Shown here in pieces: positions 1-10,207 of a stretch of 64,000 bases of DNA; positions within the stretch are counted from its first letter, which is position 1, and each line of letters starts with the position of its first letter. The DNA comes from Symbiobacterium thermophilum (GTDB taxonomy: Bacteria > Bacillota > Sulfobacillia > DYFQ01), in assembly GCA_020725105.1 (NCBI GenBank), contig DYFQ01000010.1, positions 5,038 through 69,037 of the forward strand, given 5' to 3'. A program made the position numbers and the translations under genes. The notes under the pieces were generated by a model. The model was given only the letters and a program-made list of their open reading frames with translations. It did no database searches and was not told the origin of the DNA.

Positions 1-1
1 C

Positions 2-73
2 CAGCGCACCCGGACCAACGCCCGGACCCGCAAGGGTCCCAAGAAGACCGTGGGGGTCCGGCGCAAGAAGTAG
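2..73 (+). CDS. rpsM: 30S ribosomal protein S13, C-terminal fragment (gene starts before window)
   Basis: Reads QRTRTNARTRKGPKKTVGVRRKK*, the typical S13 tail, immediately upstream of rpsK. Confidence 0.88.
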   Translation, partial: QRTRTNARTRKGPKKTVGVRRKK

Positions 74-97
74 AACAGGTTTTTGGGGAGGTAAGGC

Positions 98-490
98 ATG
101 CCTAGACCAGCGCAGGCGCGGGGCCGCAAGAAGGTCCGGCGGATGGTGGACCGGGGCATCGCTCACATCCGGTCGACCTTCAACAATACCATCGTGACCA
201 TCACCGACACCAAGGGCAATACCCTTGCCTGGGCCTCGTCCGGCTCCCAGGGCTTCAAGGGCACCAAGAAGGGGACGCCCTTCGCGGCCGGCCTGGCGGC
301 CGAAGCCGCCGCCAAGGAGGCCATGGAGAGCGGCATGAAAGAGGTCGAGGTCTTCGTCAAGGGCCCCGGGGCGGGCCGGGAGGCGGCCATCCGGTCGCTG
401 CAGGCCGCCGGGCTTGAGGTCAGCCTGATCAAGGACGTGACGCCGATCCCGCACAACGGCTGCCGCCCGCCCAAGCGCCGCCGGGTCTAA
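98..490 (+). CDS. rpsK: 30S ribosomal protein S11
   Basis: [29 protein letters not shown]...[18 protein letters not shown]. Confidence 0.99.
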   Translation: MPRPAQARGRKKVRRMVDRGIAHIRSTFNNTIVTITDTKGNTLAWASSGSQGFKGTKKGTPFAAGLAAEAAAKEAMESGMKEVEVFVKGPGAGREAAIRSLQAAGLEVSLIKDVTPIPHNGCRPPKRRRV

Positions 491-512
491 AGGCCGATCC
501 GGGAGGAAGAGC

Positions 513-1469
513 ATGAGCGTTATCGCCATTGAAAAGCCGCGCATCGAGTGCGTCGAGATGTCGGACGACCATACCTATGGCAAGTTCGTGGTGGAGCCTC
601 TGGAGCGGGGGTACGGCACCACGCTGGGCAACGCGCTCCGGCGGATCCTGCTCTCTTCTCTGCCCGGTGCCGCCGTCACCTCGGTCAAGATCGACGGCGC
701 GCTCCACGAGTTCACCACCCTGCCCGGGGTGGTCGAGGACGTCACCGATATCGTCCTGAACATCAAGCGCCTGTACGTGCGCCTGACGGGCGACGCCCCG
801 CAGGTGCTGCGGGTTGACGCCGAGGGTCCCGGTGAGGTCCGCGGCGCCGACATCGTGTGCCCGCCGGAAGTGGAGATCCTCAACCCCGACGTGCACATCG
901 CCACCCTGGGCGCCGGCGGAAGGCTGGCCATGGAACTGGTCGTGGAGCGCGGCCGGGGTTACGTGCCGGCGGAGCGGAACAAGCGGCCCGACCAGCCCAT
1001 CGGCATCATTGCCGTGGACTCCATCTTCAGCCCGGTACGCAGGGTGAACTTCCGGGTGGAGGACACCCGGGTGGGCCAGCAGACGGACTTCGACAAGCTG
1101 TCGCTGGAGATCTGGACCAACGGCACCGTGCGGCCCGACGAGGCCGCCAGCCTCGGCGCCCGGATCCTCAACGAGCACCTCAACCTGTTCATCGGCCTCA
1201 CCGACGACCTGGCCGACCTGGAGGTCATGGTCGAGAAGGAGGGCGGCGGGCGCAACCGGGTGCTCGAACAGCCCATCGAGGAACTGGACCTGTCCGTCCG
1301 GTCCTTCAACTGCCTCAAGCGGGCCGGCATCAACACCGTCGGCGAGCTTGTCTCCCGGACGGAGACCGAGATGATGAAGGTCCGGAACCTGGGCAAGAAG
1401 TCGCTGGAGGAAGTCAAGCAAAAACTGGCCGCGCTGGGCCTGTCGCTGGCGTCCAACGACGACGAGTAG
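513..1469 (+). CDS. rpoA: DNA-directed RNA polymerase subunit alpha
   Basis: [32 protein letters not shown]-terminal domain [11 protein letters not shown]...[13 protein letters not shown]. Confidence 0.99.
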   Translation: MSVIAIEKPRIECVEMSDDHTYGKFVVEPLERGYGTTLGNALRRILLSSLPGAAVTSVKIDGALHEFTTLPGVVEDVTDIVLNIKRLYVRLTGDAPQVLRVDAEGPGEVRGADIVCPPEVEILNPDVHIATLGAGGRLAMELVVERGRGYVPAERNKRPDQPIGIIAVDSIFSPVRRVNFRVEDTRVGQQTDFDKLSLEIWTNGTVRPDEAASLGARILNEHLNLFIGLTDDLADLEVMVEKEGGGRNRVLEQPIEELDLSVRSFNCLKRAGINTVGELVSRTETEMMKVRNLGKKSLEEVKQKLAALGLSLASNDDE

Positions 1470-1485
1470 GCGGAGGAAGGTTGTC

Positions 1486-1824
1486 ATGGCCTATCGGAAA
1501 CTGGGGCGGACCAAGGGACACCGGCGCGCCCTCTTTCGCAACCAGGTGACCTCGCTGTTCATGCGCGAGCGGATCACCACCACCGAGGCAAAGGCCAAGG
1601 CGCTGCGGCCGGTGGCGGAGCGGCTGATCACCCTGGCCAAGCGAGGGGACCTTCACGCCCGCCGCCAGGTGCTCGCCTACGTGCTGGACGAGGACGTGGC
1701 CAGGAAGCTTTTCGAGAACATCGCGCCGCGCTACGAAACGCGGCCCGGCGGGTACACCCGCGTCGTCAAGCTGGAGCCCCGGCGGGGGGACGCGGCCCCC
1801 ATGGCCGTGCTCGAACTGGTCTAG
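1486..1824 (+). CDS. rplQ: 50S ribosomal protein L17
   Basis: [52 protein letters not shown]. Confidence 0.98.
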   Translation: MAYRKLGRTKGHRRALFRNQVTSLFMRERITTTEAKAKALRPVAERLITLAKRGDLHARRQVLAYVLDEDVARKLFENIAPRYETRPGGYTRVVKLEPRRGDAAPMAVLELV

Positions 1825-1855
1825 CGGCCGCGACCGGCCGGTCCGGTATGGACGT

Positions 1856-1877
1856 GGGGCGGCTCGGCCGCCCCTTT
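1856..1877 (+). terminator. Short stem-loop with TTT, possible weak terminator between rplQ and ecfA1
   Basis: GGGGCGGC-TCG-GCCGCCCC-TTT; 8-bp perfect stem but 3-nt loop and short T run. Confidence 0.35.
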
Positions 1878-1901
1878 ACCACTTGAGGAGGGCGTCACCC
1901 C

Positions 1902-2744
1902 CTGGACGAGCCCATCATCCGTACCCGGAAGCTGGAACACCGTTATAACGCGGGCCGGCCCGACGAGGTCGTGGCCCTTCGCGACGTCGACCTGGAAGTC
2001 CGGCCGGGCGAGTTTCTGGCCGTGGTGGGACCCAACGGTTCGGGCAAGTCCACCCTGGCCAAGCACCTGAACGGCTTGCTCCTGCCGACGGCGGGCGACG
2101 TGTGGGTGGCCGGCATCAACACCCGCGAGCGGGACCGGATCTGGGAGGTCCGCCGCATCACCGGGATGGTCTTCCAGAACCCCGACAACCAGCTGGTGGC
2201 GACGGTGGTCGAGGAAGACGTGGCCTTCGGCCCCGAGAACCTGGGGCTGCACCCCGACGAGATCCGCCGCCGGGTCGACGAGGCCCTCGGGCTGGTCCGG
2301 ATGGAGCCGTATCGCCGCCACGCCCCCCATCTCCTCTCCGGCGGGCAGAAGCAGCGGGTGGCCATCGCCGGCGTGCTGGCCATGCGCCCCCGGGTGCTCG
2401 TCTTTGACGAGGCCACGGCCATGCTCGACCCGGTGGGCCGGTCCGAGGTCCTGGAGACCGCTCACCGGCTGAACCGCGAGGAAGGCCTGACCGTCGTCCA
2501 CATCACCCACTTCATGGAGGAGGCCGTGGCGGCCGACCGGGTCGCGGTGATGGACCGGGGCGGGATCGCCCTGCTGGGCCCTCCGGCCGAGGTGTTCGGC
2601 CAGGCCGAGTTGTTGCGGCGCCTGGGACTCGAGTTGCCGGCCATGGCCGAACTGGCCGCGGCCCTGCGCCGGGCGGGTCTCCCGGTGCCGCCGGACGTGC
2701 TGGACGTGCCGCGGATGTTCGAGTACCTGGTGGGGGTGGCCTGA
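1902..2744 (+). CDS. ecfA1: Energy-coupling factor transporter ATPase EcfA1
   Basis: Walker A GPNGSGKST, LSGGQKQRVAIAGVLAM, DEATAMLD; the recognisable N-terminus (PIIRTRKLEHRYNAGRPDEVVAL) lies upstream of the first listed GTG, in frame from CTG 1902. Confidence 0.92.
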   Translation: MDEPIIRTRKLEHRYNAGRPDEVVALRDVDLEVRPGEFLAVVGPNGSGKSTLAKHLNGLLLPTAGDVWVAGINTRERDRIWEVRRITGMVFQNPDNQLVATVVEEDVAFGPENLGLHPDEIRRRVDEALGLVRMEPYRRHAPHLLSGGQKQRVAIAGVLAMRPRVLVFDEATAMLDPVGRSEVLETAHRLNREEGLTVVHITHFMEEAVAADRVAVMDRGGIALLGPPAEVFGQAELLRRLGLELPAMAELAAALRRAGLPVPPDVLDVPRMFEYLVGVA

Positions 2745-2746
2745 AG

Positions 2747-3703
2747 GTGTCCATCCGGATCGAGGCCGTCACCCACGTCTACCTCCCGGGGACGCCCCAG
2801 CAGGTCACGGCACTGGACGACGTGAGCCTGGAGATCGCCGACGGCGAGTTCCTCGGGCTCATCGGGCCCACCGGCTCGGGCAAGTCCACCCTGGTGCAGA
2901 CGCTGAACGGCCTGTTGCGGCCCACCCGCGGCCGGATCCTGGTGGACGGGCAAGACATCTGGGAGCGGCATGCCGACCGGCGGAAGGTCCGCCAGCGGGT
3001 AGGGCTCATCTTCCAGTATCCCGAGCACCAGCTCTTCGAGGAGACTGTTTTCGCCGACGTGGCCTTTGGCCCTCGGAACCTGGGGCTCGGCGACGACGAG
3101 GTCCGGGCCAGGGTCACCGAGGCCCTGCGGCTGGTGGGGCTGGAGGACCCCGACCTGCTGCGCCGCTCGCCCTTTTCCCTCTCCGGCGGGCAGATGCGCC
3201 GCGTGGCCATCGCCGGCGTGCTGGCCATGCGCCCGCAGGTGCTGGTCCTGGACGAGCCGGCCGCCGGGCTTGACCCGGCCGGCCGCCGGGAGATCCTGGG
3301 CCAGATCCGCTCGCTCCACCGCCGGGGACTCACCGTGGTGCTTGTTTCCCACAACATGGAGGACATCGGCGCCCTGGCCCAGCGGGTGGTCGTGCTCCAC
3401 CAGGGGCGGGTGGTGGCGGAGGGAACGCCCGAGGCCATCTTCGGCCGCCGTCAGATGTTACTGGAGATCGGCCTGGGGGTGCCGCCCGTGGTCGACCTCC
3501 TGCAGCGGCTGGCCGAGGCGGGGTGCCCGGTAAACGCGGGCTGCTTCGCCGTGGAGGGGGCCCGGGACGAGATTCTCCGCTGGAAGCTGGGGACCGGACC
3601 CGCCCGGAGGGCGGCCGGCGACCGGGTGGCGGGGCCGCGGGCGGGCTCCGGCCCCGCGCGGCCGGCCTGCCGGGCCGGCCGCGGGAGGGGGCGGGGCCAT
3701 TGA
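2747..3703 (+). CDS. ecfA2: Energy-coupling factor transporter ATPase EcfA2
   Basis: GPTGSGKSTLVQTLNGLLRPTRG, LSGGQMRRVAIAGVLAM; position between ecfA1 and ecfT. Confidence 0.95.
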   Translation: MSIRIEAVTHVYLPGTPQQVTALDDVSLEIADGEFLGLIGPTGSGKSTLVQTLNGLLRPTRGRILVDGQDIWERHADRRKVRQRVGLIFQYPEHQLFEETVFADVAFGPRNLGLGDDEVRARVTEALRLVGLEDPDLLRRSPFSLSGGQMRRVAIAGVLAMRPQVLVLDEPAAGLDPAGRREILGQIRSLHRRGLTVVLVSHNMEDIGALAQRVVVLHQGRVVAEGTPEAIFGRRQMLLEIGLGVPPVVDLLQRLAEAGCPVNAGCFAVEGARDEILRWKLGTGPARRAAGDRVAGPRAGSGPARPACRAGRGRGRGH

Positions 3704-4512
3704 TCCCCCAGGTCACCGTCGGCCAGTACCTGGCCCTGGATTCCTACGTCCACCGGCTGGACCCGCGGACCAAGATCGCCATCAGCCTGGTCTACGTGGT
3801 CACCCTCTTTCTGGTGAAGAACTTCTGGGGCTTTCTGGTGATGGCCGGCTTCACCGCCCTGGCGGTGGTGCTGGGCCGGGTCCCGGCCCGGCTGGTCATT
3901 CGCGGCCTGCGGCCCATCCTGTTCCTGCTGGTGTTCACCATCGGCCTGAACCTGTTCCTGACACCCGGTGACCCGCTGTTCCGGGTGGGTCCGGCCACCG
4001 TGACCCGGCAAGGGCTGGAACTGGGTGGTCTTGTTGCGGTGCGCCTGCTGTTGCTGGTGGCGACCACGTCCCTCTTGACCCTGACCACCTCGCCGGTGGC
4101 GCTTACCGACGGGCTGGAGCGGTACCTGAAACCCTTTGCCAGGCTGGGGGTTCCCGCCCACGAACTGGCGATGATGATGACCATCGCGCTGCGCTTCATC
4201 CCGACGCTTTTGGAGGAGACGGACAAGATCATGAAGGCCCAGATGGCCCGGGGGGCCGAGTTTGCCACCGGCAACCTCTTGCAGCGGGCCAGGAGCCTGG
4301 TGCCGGTGCTGGTGCCGCTGTTCGTGAGTTCCTTCCGGCGCGCCGACGAACTGGCCATGGCCATGGAAGCCCGGGGCTACCGGGGCGGCCGTGGCCGCAC
4401 GCGCATGCGCCAGTTGCGGCTGGGACGTGGGGACTGGCTCGCGGCCGCCGGGACCCTCGGCCTCATTCTGGCCGTGGCCCTGACCAGGGGGTGGCTCAGG
4501 CTTGGCTGGTGA
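3700..4512 (+). CDS. ecfT: Energy-coupling factor transporter transmembrane protein EcfT
   Basis: YLALDSYVHRLDPRTKIAISLVYVV...AMEARGYRGGRGRTRMR; likely TTG start at 3700 overlapping the ecfA2 stop. Confidence 0.93.
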   Translation: MIPQVTVGQYLALDSYVHRLDPRTKIAISLVYVVTLFLVKNFWGFLVMAGFTALAVVLGRVPARLVIRGLRPILFLLVFTIGLNLFLTPGDPLFRVGPATVTRQGLELGGLVAVRLLLLVATTSLLTLTTSPVALTDGLERYLKPFARLGVPAHELAMMMTIALRFIPTLLEETDKIMKAQMARGAEFATGNLLQRARSLVPVLVPLFVSSFRRADELAMAMEARGYRGGRGRTRMRQLRLGRGDWLAAAGTLGLILAVALTRGWLRLGW

Positions 4513-5323
4513 GCGTACCCTCCGGCTGGTGGTGAGCTACGACGGGACCGGCTACGCCGGTTTCCAGCGGCAGAAGGACGCGCCGTCGGTCCAGGCGGCC
4601 CTCGAGACGGCGCTGGCCACCGTGACCGGTGAGCCGCGGGTCCGGGTGGTCGCCGCGGGGCGGACCGACGCCGGCGTGCACGCCCTGGGCCAGGTGGTGT
4701 CCTTTCGCACGGCGGGCAGCATTCCCACCGACCGGGTTGGGGCCGCGCTCAACGGGGTGCTGCCGCCGGACATCCGGGTGCTTGACGCCGCCGAGGTCGA
4801 CCAGGGTTTCCACGCCCGGTACCGGGCCCGGCGAAAGGTCTACCAGTACAACCTGCTGCACGGCCCCGTGGTACCCCCGTTTCTCCGGCCCTACTGCCTC
4901 CACGCGCCGGCCCGGCTGGACCTGGACGCGATGGTCCGGGCCGGCGCGAGTCTCGTGGGCCGACACGACTTCTCCGCCTTCCGGGACGCCGGGGGCAGGC
5001 CCACCTCTCCGGTGAGGACCATCTACCGCCTGGAATGGGAGCGGGTGCCGGTGGCGGGCGCCCTTCCCTTCGGGCCCGGCGCCGGAGGCCGGGGGGACCC
5101 GGTGGCCCCCGGCCCGCTTGCCGGCGATGTCTTGCGGCTGACGGTGGAAGGGGACGGCTTTTTGCACCACATGGTCAGGGTCATCGTCGGCACCCTGCTG
5201 GAGGTCGGCCGGGGCCGGCTGGAACCCCAGGCCGTGGCGGTCATCCTTTCCGGCCGGGACCGGTCGCGGGCCGGTCCCACCGCCCCGGGTCACGGCCTGT
5301 GCCTGGTGTCGGTGGCGTACTGA
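4502..5323 (+). CDS. truA: tRNA pseudouridine(38-40) synthase
   Basis: LVVSYDGTGYAGFQRQ, AAGRTDAGVHALGQVVSF; TTG start overlapping ecfT. Confidence 0.97.
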   Translation: MAGERTLRLVVSYDGTGYAGFQRQKDAPSVQAALETALATVTGEPRVRVVAAGRTDAGVHALGQVVSFRTAGSIPTDRVGAALNGVLPPDIRVLDAAEVDQGFHARYRARRKVYQYNLLHGPVVPPFLRPYCLHAPARLDLDAMVRAGASLVGRHDFSAFRDAGGRPTSPVRTIYRLEWERVPVAGALPFGPGAGGRGDPVAPGPLAGDVLRLTVEGDGFLHHMVRVIVGTLLEVGRGRLEPQAVAVILSGRDRSRAGPTAPGHGLCLVSVAY

Positions 5324-5340
5324 ACCGCGGTAACGCCGCG

Positions 5341-5369
5341 TTGACTGCTGCAGCGGGCTAGGATAGAAT
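5341..5369 (+). promoter_or_regulatory. Sigma-A-type promoter for rplM-rpsI
   Basis: TTGACT - 17 nt - TAGAAT, upstream of rplM (ATG 5417). Confidence 0.7.
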
Positions 5370-5416
5370 ACCCCTGTGGCCGCGGCGGCCACGTTTTACG
5401 TCAAGGAGGCTCCCTG

Positions 5417-5848
5417 ATGCGGACGACGTACATGGCCCGCCCCCAGGACGTGGAGCGCAGGTGGTTCGTACTGGACGCCGAGGGCAAGCCCCTGGGGCGG
5501 CTCGCCTCCCGGGCCGCCGCCATCCTGCGGGGCAAGCACAAGCCGACCTTCACGCCCCACCTGGACGTGGGAGACCACGTCATCGTGGTGAACGCGGCCA
5601 AGGTGGCGCTGACCGGACGAAAGCTCGACCAGAAACTCTATACCCGTTACACCGGCTACCCGGGTGGGCTCCGCGTCATGACCTACCGCCGGTTTCTGGC
5701 GGAGAAGCCCGAACGGGTGATTGAAAAGGCCATCAGGGGGATGCTGCCCCGGAACCGGCTGGGTCGCGCCATGGCCAGGAAGCTGCGGGTGTACGCCGGT
5801 CCCGATCATCCCCACCAGGCTCAGAAACCCGAGCCGCTGGCCCTGTAG
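5417..5848 (+). CDS. rplM: 50S ribosomal protein L13
   Basis: [54 protein letters not shown]. Confidence 0.98.
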   Translation: MRTTYMARPQDVERRWFVLDAEGKPLGRLASRAAAILRGKHKPTFTPHLDVGDHVIVVNAAKVALTGRKLDQKLYTRYTGYPGGLRVMTYRRFLAEKPERVIEKAIRGMLPRNRLGRAMARKLRVYAGPDHPHQAQKPEPLAL

Positions 5849-5884
5849 CGGGCACCGGATCCGGCTCCCGGAAGGAGGTGTGGC

Positions 5885-6295
5885 ATGCGAAGGCTCAAAG
5901 CACCGGAGCGCGCGCTGTTCTATGGTACGGGCCGCCGCAAGACCTCCGTCGCCCGGGTCTGGGTCTCGCCCGGCGACGGCGGGTTCACCGTCAACGACCG
6001 CCCCGTCAACGAGTACTTCCCCATGCCCACGCTGGAGCACGTGGTGCGCCAGCCGCTCAAGGTCACCCAGCTTGAGGGGAAGTTCGACGTTCGCGCCAGG
6101 GTCGAGGGGGGCGGCATCTCCGGGCAGGCGGGGGCCGTCCGGCACGGGCTGGCCCGGGCGCTGCAGGCGGCCGACATCCGGTTGCGGCCCACCCTGAAGA
6201 AGGCGGGGCTGTTGACCCGCGACCCCCGGATGAAGGAGCGGCGCAAGTACGGGCTGAAGAAGGCCCGCAAGGCGCCTCAGTTCTCCAAGCGCTGA
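5885..6295 (+). CDS. rpsI: 30S ribosomal protein S9
   Basis: [18 protein letters not shown]...[25 protein letters not shown]. Confidence 0.98.
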   Translation: MRRLKAPERALFYGTGRRKTSVARVWVSPGDGGFTVNDRPVNEYFPMPTLEHVVRQPLKVTQLEGKFDVRARVEGGGISGQAGAVRHGLARALQAADIRLRPTLKKAGLLTRDPRMKERRKYGLKKARKAPQFSKR

Positions 6296-6411
6296 CCCGG
6301 CCCGCCCGTCCCCCACCCGCAAACGGCTGCCTCCCTCAGTGGTAGAATGGGAGCAGCCGGCCTCGCCCCGGCCAGGGCCGGGGGCACCGGGGCCGGGGGA
6401 GGGAAAAGACG

Positions 6412-7554
6412 GTGCCGCCACAGCCGGAGCGCGCTCCCCGGGCGCGCTACTGGGAGCCACTGGCCGGTGGCTCCGTCCGCTGCACCCTTTGCGACCACCG
6501 CTGCCGGCTGCGGCCTGGCGAGGCGGGGATCTGCGCCGTTCGCAGGAACGAGGGCGGCCGCCTGGTGGCGGCGGGTTACGGGCGCGTCGCCGCCGCCGGT
6601 CTGGACCCGGTGGAAAAGAAACCCCTGTTTCACTTCTACCCCGGTTCCTACGTGTACACCCTGGGCAGCCTCGGCTGCAACATGGGCTGCCTTTTCTGCC
6701 AGAACTGGGACCTCTCCCAGCCCAGGGCCGGCGCCGCCGTCGCCACCCGGGCCCTCGACCCGGCGTCGGCGGTGGCCGAGGCCCGGCGGGCCGCCCGCGA
6801 GGCCGGCGTGGCCCTGGTCGGCCTGGCCTTCAGCTATAACGAGCCCCTCATCGACTACGAGTACCTCTGGGACGCCGCCGGGCCGGCCCACCGGGCCGGC
6901 CTCCGGGTGGTGGTGAAGACCAACGGGTTTCTGGCCGAGACACCCTTCCGGGCCATCCTGCCGCGGATCGACGCCATGAACATCGATCTGAAGGCGTTCA
7001 CCGACGGCTTTTACCGGACGGTGGCCAGAGCCCGGCTCCAGGCGGTGCTCCGCTCCATCGCCGCGGCCGTCGAGGCCGGGGTCCACGTGGAACTGTCGGT
7101 GCTGCTCATCCCCGGGCTGAACGACTCCGAACGGGAAGTCCGGGCCCTGGCCCGCTGGGTCGCCGGCCTGGACCGCCGCCTGCCGGTGCACCTTGCCCGT
7201 TACTTCCCGGCCTACCGCCTGAGCCTGCCGCCAACCCCCCTGGAGACCCTTCGCCGGGCCGCCGGCGTGGCGGCGGAGGTGCTCGACCACGTCTACCTGA
7301 ACAATACCGCGGGGGCCGACGCCACCGACACCCGGTGCGCCCGCTGTCGAACCTTGCTCGTCCGGCGCCGGGGCTACGCCGTGGAGCCGGTGGGCCTGGT
7401 CGGAGGCGCTTGCGCCGGCTGCGGCGAGGCCGCGCCGGTGGTGGGGGAGGCCCGGTCCACGGTGGCCCTCTACCGTGGGGCATCTCAGGCGGCCGGCGCC
7501 GCGTCGTCCGAGACGGGTGCCCCTCTCGGGCAGGGTAGCCGGCGCCGGGCTTGA
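6412..7554 (+). CDS. AmrS-like radical SAM protein (AmmeMemoRadiSam/PflA-activase-like)
   Basis: CTLCDHRCRLRPGEAGICAVRRN; radical SAM CxxxCxxC in SLGCNMGCLFCQNWDLSQ; GTG start. Confidence 0.85.
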   Translation: MPPQPERAPRARYWEPLAGGSVRCTLCDHRCRLRPGEAGICAVRRNEGGRLVAAGYGRVAAAGLDPVEKKPLFHFYPGSYVYTLGSLGCNMGCLFCQNWDLSQPRAGAAVATRALDPASAVAEARRAAREAGVALVGLAFSYNEPLIDYEYLWDAAGPAHRAGLRVVVKTNGFLAETPFRAILPRIDAMNIDLKAFTDGFYRTVARARLQAVLRSIAAAVEAGVHVELSVLLIPGLNDSEREVRALARWVAGLDRRLPVHLARYFPAYRLSLPPTPLETLRRAAGVAAEVLDHVYLNNTAGADATDTRCARCRTLLVRRRGYAVEPVGLVGGACAGCGEAAPVVGEARSTVALYRGASQAAGAASSETGAPLGQGSRRRA

Positions 7555-7684
7555 AAGAGAAAGGGTGGCCCGCGGCCCGGCGAGGGCATTCTAAACGGCG
7601 GCCGGGGCAGGAGCGGCGCGGCGGTCCCGGCAGCGCCGGGCGCCGGGGCCGCGACAGCAGGGGGGAACGACAGTGGCCGTGACC

Positions 7685-8605
7685 ATGAAGGGCAAGGACG
7701 TCATCTCCATCCACGACCTGACGGTCGAAGAGGTCTGGCAGGTGATCAAGACCGCCGAACTCATCAAGCTCAGGCACAAGACCGGTGAACCCTACCGCCC
7801 GCTGGCCGGGAAGACGCTGGGCATGATCTTTCAAAAACCGTCCACCCGGACCCGCATCTCCTTTGAGGTGGCCATGCTGCAGCTTGGCGGCCACGCCATT
7901 AACCTGGCCGCCTCCGAGCTTCAGCTCAAACGCGGCGAGACCATCGCCGACACGGCGCGGGTCATGGCCCGCTACCTTGACGGGGTCATGATCCGGACCT
8001 ATGCCCACTCCGACGTGGTGGAATTCGCCCGCCACGCCGACGTGCCGGTGATCAACGGCCTCACCGACCTGCTCCACCCGTGCCAGGCGCTCTCGGACCT
8101 GTTCACCCTGTACGAGAAGTTCGGCCGGCTGGCCGGACTCAAGCTGGCCTACGTGGGGGACGGCAACAACGTCTGCCACTCCCTCATGTTCGGTGCCGCC
8201 AAGGTGGGCATGACCCTGCACGTGGCTCACCCCGAGGGCTACGCTCCCGACGAGGAGATCGCCCGGCTGGCGACGGGAGACGCGGCGGCTACCGGCGCCC
8301 GGATCATCCTGGGGACGGACCCCGAGGCGGCGGTCCGCGACGCCGACGCGGTCTACACCGACGTGTGGGCCAGCATGGGCCAGGAGGAGGAAGCGGAGGA
8401 GCGGCGCAAGGTGTTCGGTCCCTACCAGGTCAACGAGGCATTGCTCCGGCTGGCGCGGCCGGGTGCCCGGTTCATGCACGACCTGCCGGCCCACCGGGGT
8501 GAGGAAGTGACCGACGCCGTCATGGACGGGCCCCAGTCCATCGTGTGGGACCAGGCGGAGAACCGGCTACACGCGCAGAAGGCCATCCTGGCCCTGGTCC
8601 TCTAG
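7685..8605 (+). CDS. argF: Ornithine carbamoyltransferase
   Basis: FQKPSTRTRISFEVAMLQLGG, HPCQALSDL, YVGDGNNVCHSLM, FMHDLPAHRGEEV; GTG 7673 is an alternative start. Confidence 0.95.
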   Translation: MKGKDVISIHDLTVEEVWQVIKTAELIKLRHKTGEPYRPLAGKTLGMIFQKPSTRTRISFEVAMLQLGGHAINLAASELQLKRGETIADTARVMARYLDGVMIRTYAHSDVVEFARHADVPVINGLTDLLHPCQALSDLFTLYEKFGRLAGLKLAYVGDGNNVCHSLMFGAAKVGMTLHVAHPEGYAPDEEIARLATGDAAATGARIILGTDPEAAVRDADAVYTDVWASMGQEEEAEERRKVFGPYQVNEALLRLARPGARFMHDLPAHRGEEVTDAVMDGPQSIVWDQAENRLHAQKAILALVL

Positions 8606-8652
8606 GCCGGTTTGAACCTGAGCGACCACGGCACATCAGGGGAGGAACGGTA

Positions 8653-9984
8653 GTGTCCAGGACTCGGGTCATCATCATGGGCGCCGCAGGGCGCGACTTC
8701 CACAACTTCAACTGTGTGTACCGGGACGATCCCGGCACCGAGGTGGTGGCGTTCACCGCGACCCAGATCCCCGACATCGAAGGGCGCACTTATCCCGCCA
8801 CGCTGGCCGGCCCCCTGTACCCCCGGGGCATCCCCATCTTCCCCGAGGAGGACCTGCCCAGGCTCATCAAGGAGCGGCAGGTGCGGGAGGTCATCTTTGC
8901 CTACTCCGACGTGTCGCACCAGTACGTCATGAACCGGGCGTCCATGGTCCTGGCCACCGGGGCGGATTTCCGGCTGCTGGGGCCGGACCGCACCATGCTG
9001 TCCAGTTCCCGGCCGGTGGTCAGCATCGGCGCCGTACGGACCGGCGCGGGCAAGAGCCCGACCACCCGGCGGGTGGCCGAGATCCTGGCCGGGTTCGGGT
9101 ACAAGGTGGTGGTCGTCCGCCACCCGATGCCGTACGGGGATCTGTCCCGCCAGGTGGCGCAGCGCTTTGCCACCCACGAGGACCTGGACCGGCACGACTG
9201 CACCATCGAGGAGCGTGAGGAGTACGAGCCGCACCTGGATCGGGGGCGGGTGGTATACGCCGGGATCGATTACGCGGAGATCCTCCGGCAGGCGGAGAGC
9301 GAGGCCGAGGTGATCCTCTGGGACGGCGGCAACAACGACCTGCCCTTCTTCCGCCCGCTGGTCCATATCGTGGTCGTCGACCCCCACCGGCCCGGTCACG
9401 AGGTCTCGTACCACCCGGGCGAGGCCAACCTCCGCCTGGCCAACGTGGTCGTCATCAGCAAGATCGACTCGGCGCCGCCCGAGGGCGTGGCCACCGTCCG
9501 GGAGAACGTCCGGCGGTTGAACCCCGACGCGGTGGTGGTGGAAGCCGCCACCCCTTACTTCGTGGACGACCCGGACCAGATCCGCGGCCGCAAGGTGCTG
9601 GTCATCGAGGACGGCCCCACGGCCACCCACGGCGACATGGCTTACGGTGCCGGCGTGCTGGCGGCCAGGAAGTTCGGGGCGAAGAGCCTCATCGACCCCC
9701 GCCCCGTGGCCGTGGGAAGCATTCGCGACACCTTTGCCCGCTACCCGCACATCGGCCCGCTGCTCCCGGCCATGGGCTACGGCGCCCGCCAGGTTGCCGA
9801 ACTGGAGGCCACCATCAACGCCTCCGAGGCCGAGCTGGTGGTGGTGGCCACCCCCATCGACCTCCGGCGCCTGATCAAGCTGGAAATCCCGGCCGTCCGG
9901 GTCCGCTACGAGATGCAGGAGATCGGCCAGCCGACCCTGCAAACCGTCCTGCAACAGGCCCTGGGGGGCAAGGCGAGGCCGTGA
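8653..9984 (+). CDS. Cyclic 2,3-diphosphoglycerate synthetase-like GTPase
   Basis: VIIMGAAGRDFHNFNCVYRDDPGTEVVAFTATQIPDIEGRTYP...IGAVRTGAGKSPTTRRVAEIL; GTG start after GGAGGAA. Confidence 0.85.
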   Translation: MSRTRVIIMGAAGRDFHNFNCVYRDDPGTEVVAFTATQIPDIEGRTYPATLAGPLYPRGIPIFPEEDLPRLIKERQVREVIFAYSDVSHQYVMNRASMVLATGADFRLLGPDRTMLSSSRPVVSIGAVRTGAGKSPTTRRVAEILAGFGYKVVVVRHPMPYGDLSRQVAQRFATHEDLDRHDCTIEEREEYEPHLDRGRVVYAGIDYAEILRQAESEAEVILWDGGNNDLPFFRPLVHIVVVDPHRPGHEVSYHPGEANLRLANVVVISKIDSAPPEGVATVRENVRRLNPDAVVVEAATPYFVDDPDQIRGRKVLVIEDGPTATHGDMAYGAGVLAARKFGAKSLIDPRPVAVGSIRDTFARYPHIGPLLPAMGYGARQVAELEATINASEAELVVVATPIDLRRLIKLEIPAVRVRYEMQEIGQPTLQTVLQQALGGKARP

Positions 9985-10030
9985 CGCCTCCCGGGCCACC
10001 GGTAACCTGAGCTTTCGGCCGCACGAATCC

Positions 10031-10066
10031 GGCGGCCGGCCCCCGACGGGCCGGCCGCCCTTGATT
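10031..10066 (+). terminator. Rho-independent terminator downstream of the GTPase gene
   Basis: GGCGGCCGGCCC-CCGAC-GGGCCGGCCGCC then CTTGATT; 12-bp perfect stem. Confidence 0.65.
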
Positions 10067-10148
10067 GTGTGGTGCGGCGAAACCCGTGGCTCCCAGGGGG
10101 CATGGTCCCGGCGCCGCCGGGGAAGGGGGAGACATTTTACCCGAGGTC

Positions 10149-10177
10149 TTGCATGGCCATACGTTCCTGTGTATAGT
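10149..10177 (+). promoter_or_regulatory. Sigma-A-type promoter of argCJBD
   Basis: TTGCAT - 17 nt - TATAGT, about 31 bp upstream of the argC GTG. Confidence 0.75.
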
Positions 10178-10207
10178 TATAACCGTATTCTCCCAGGGGG
10201 TGGGCGG

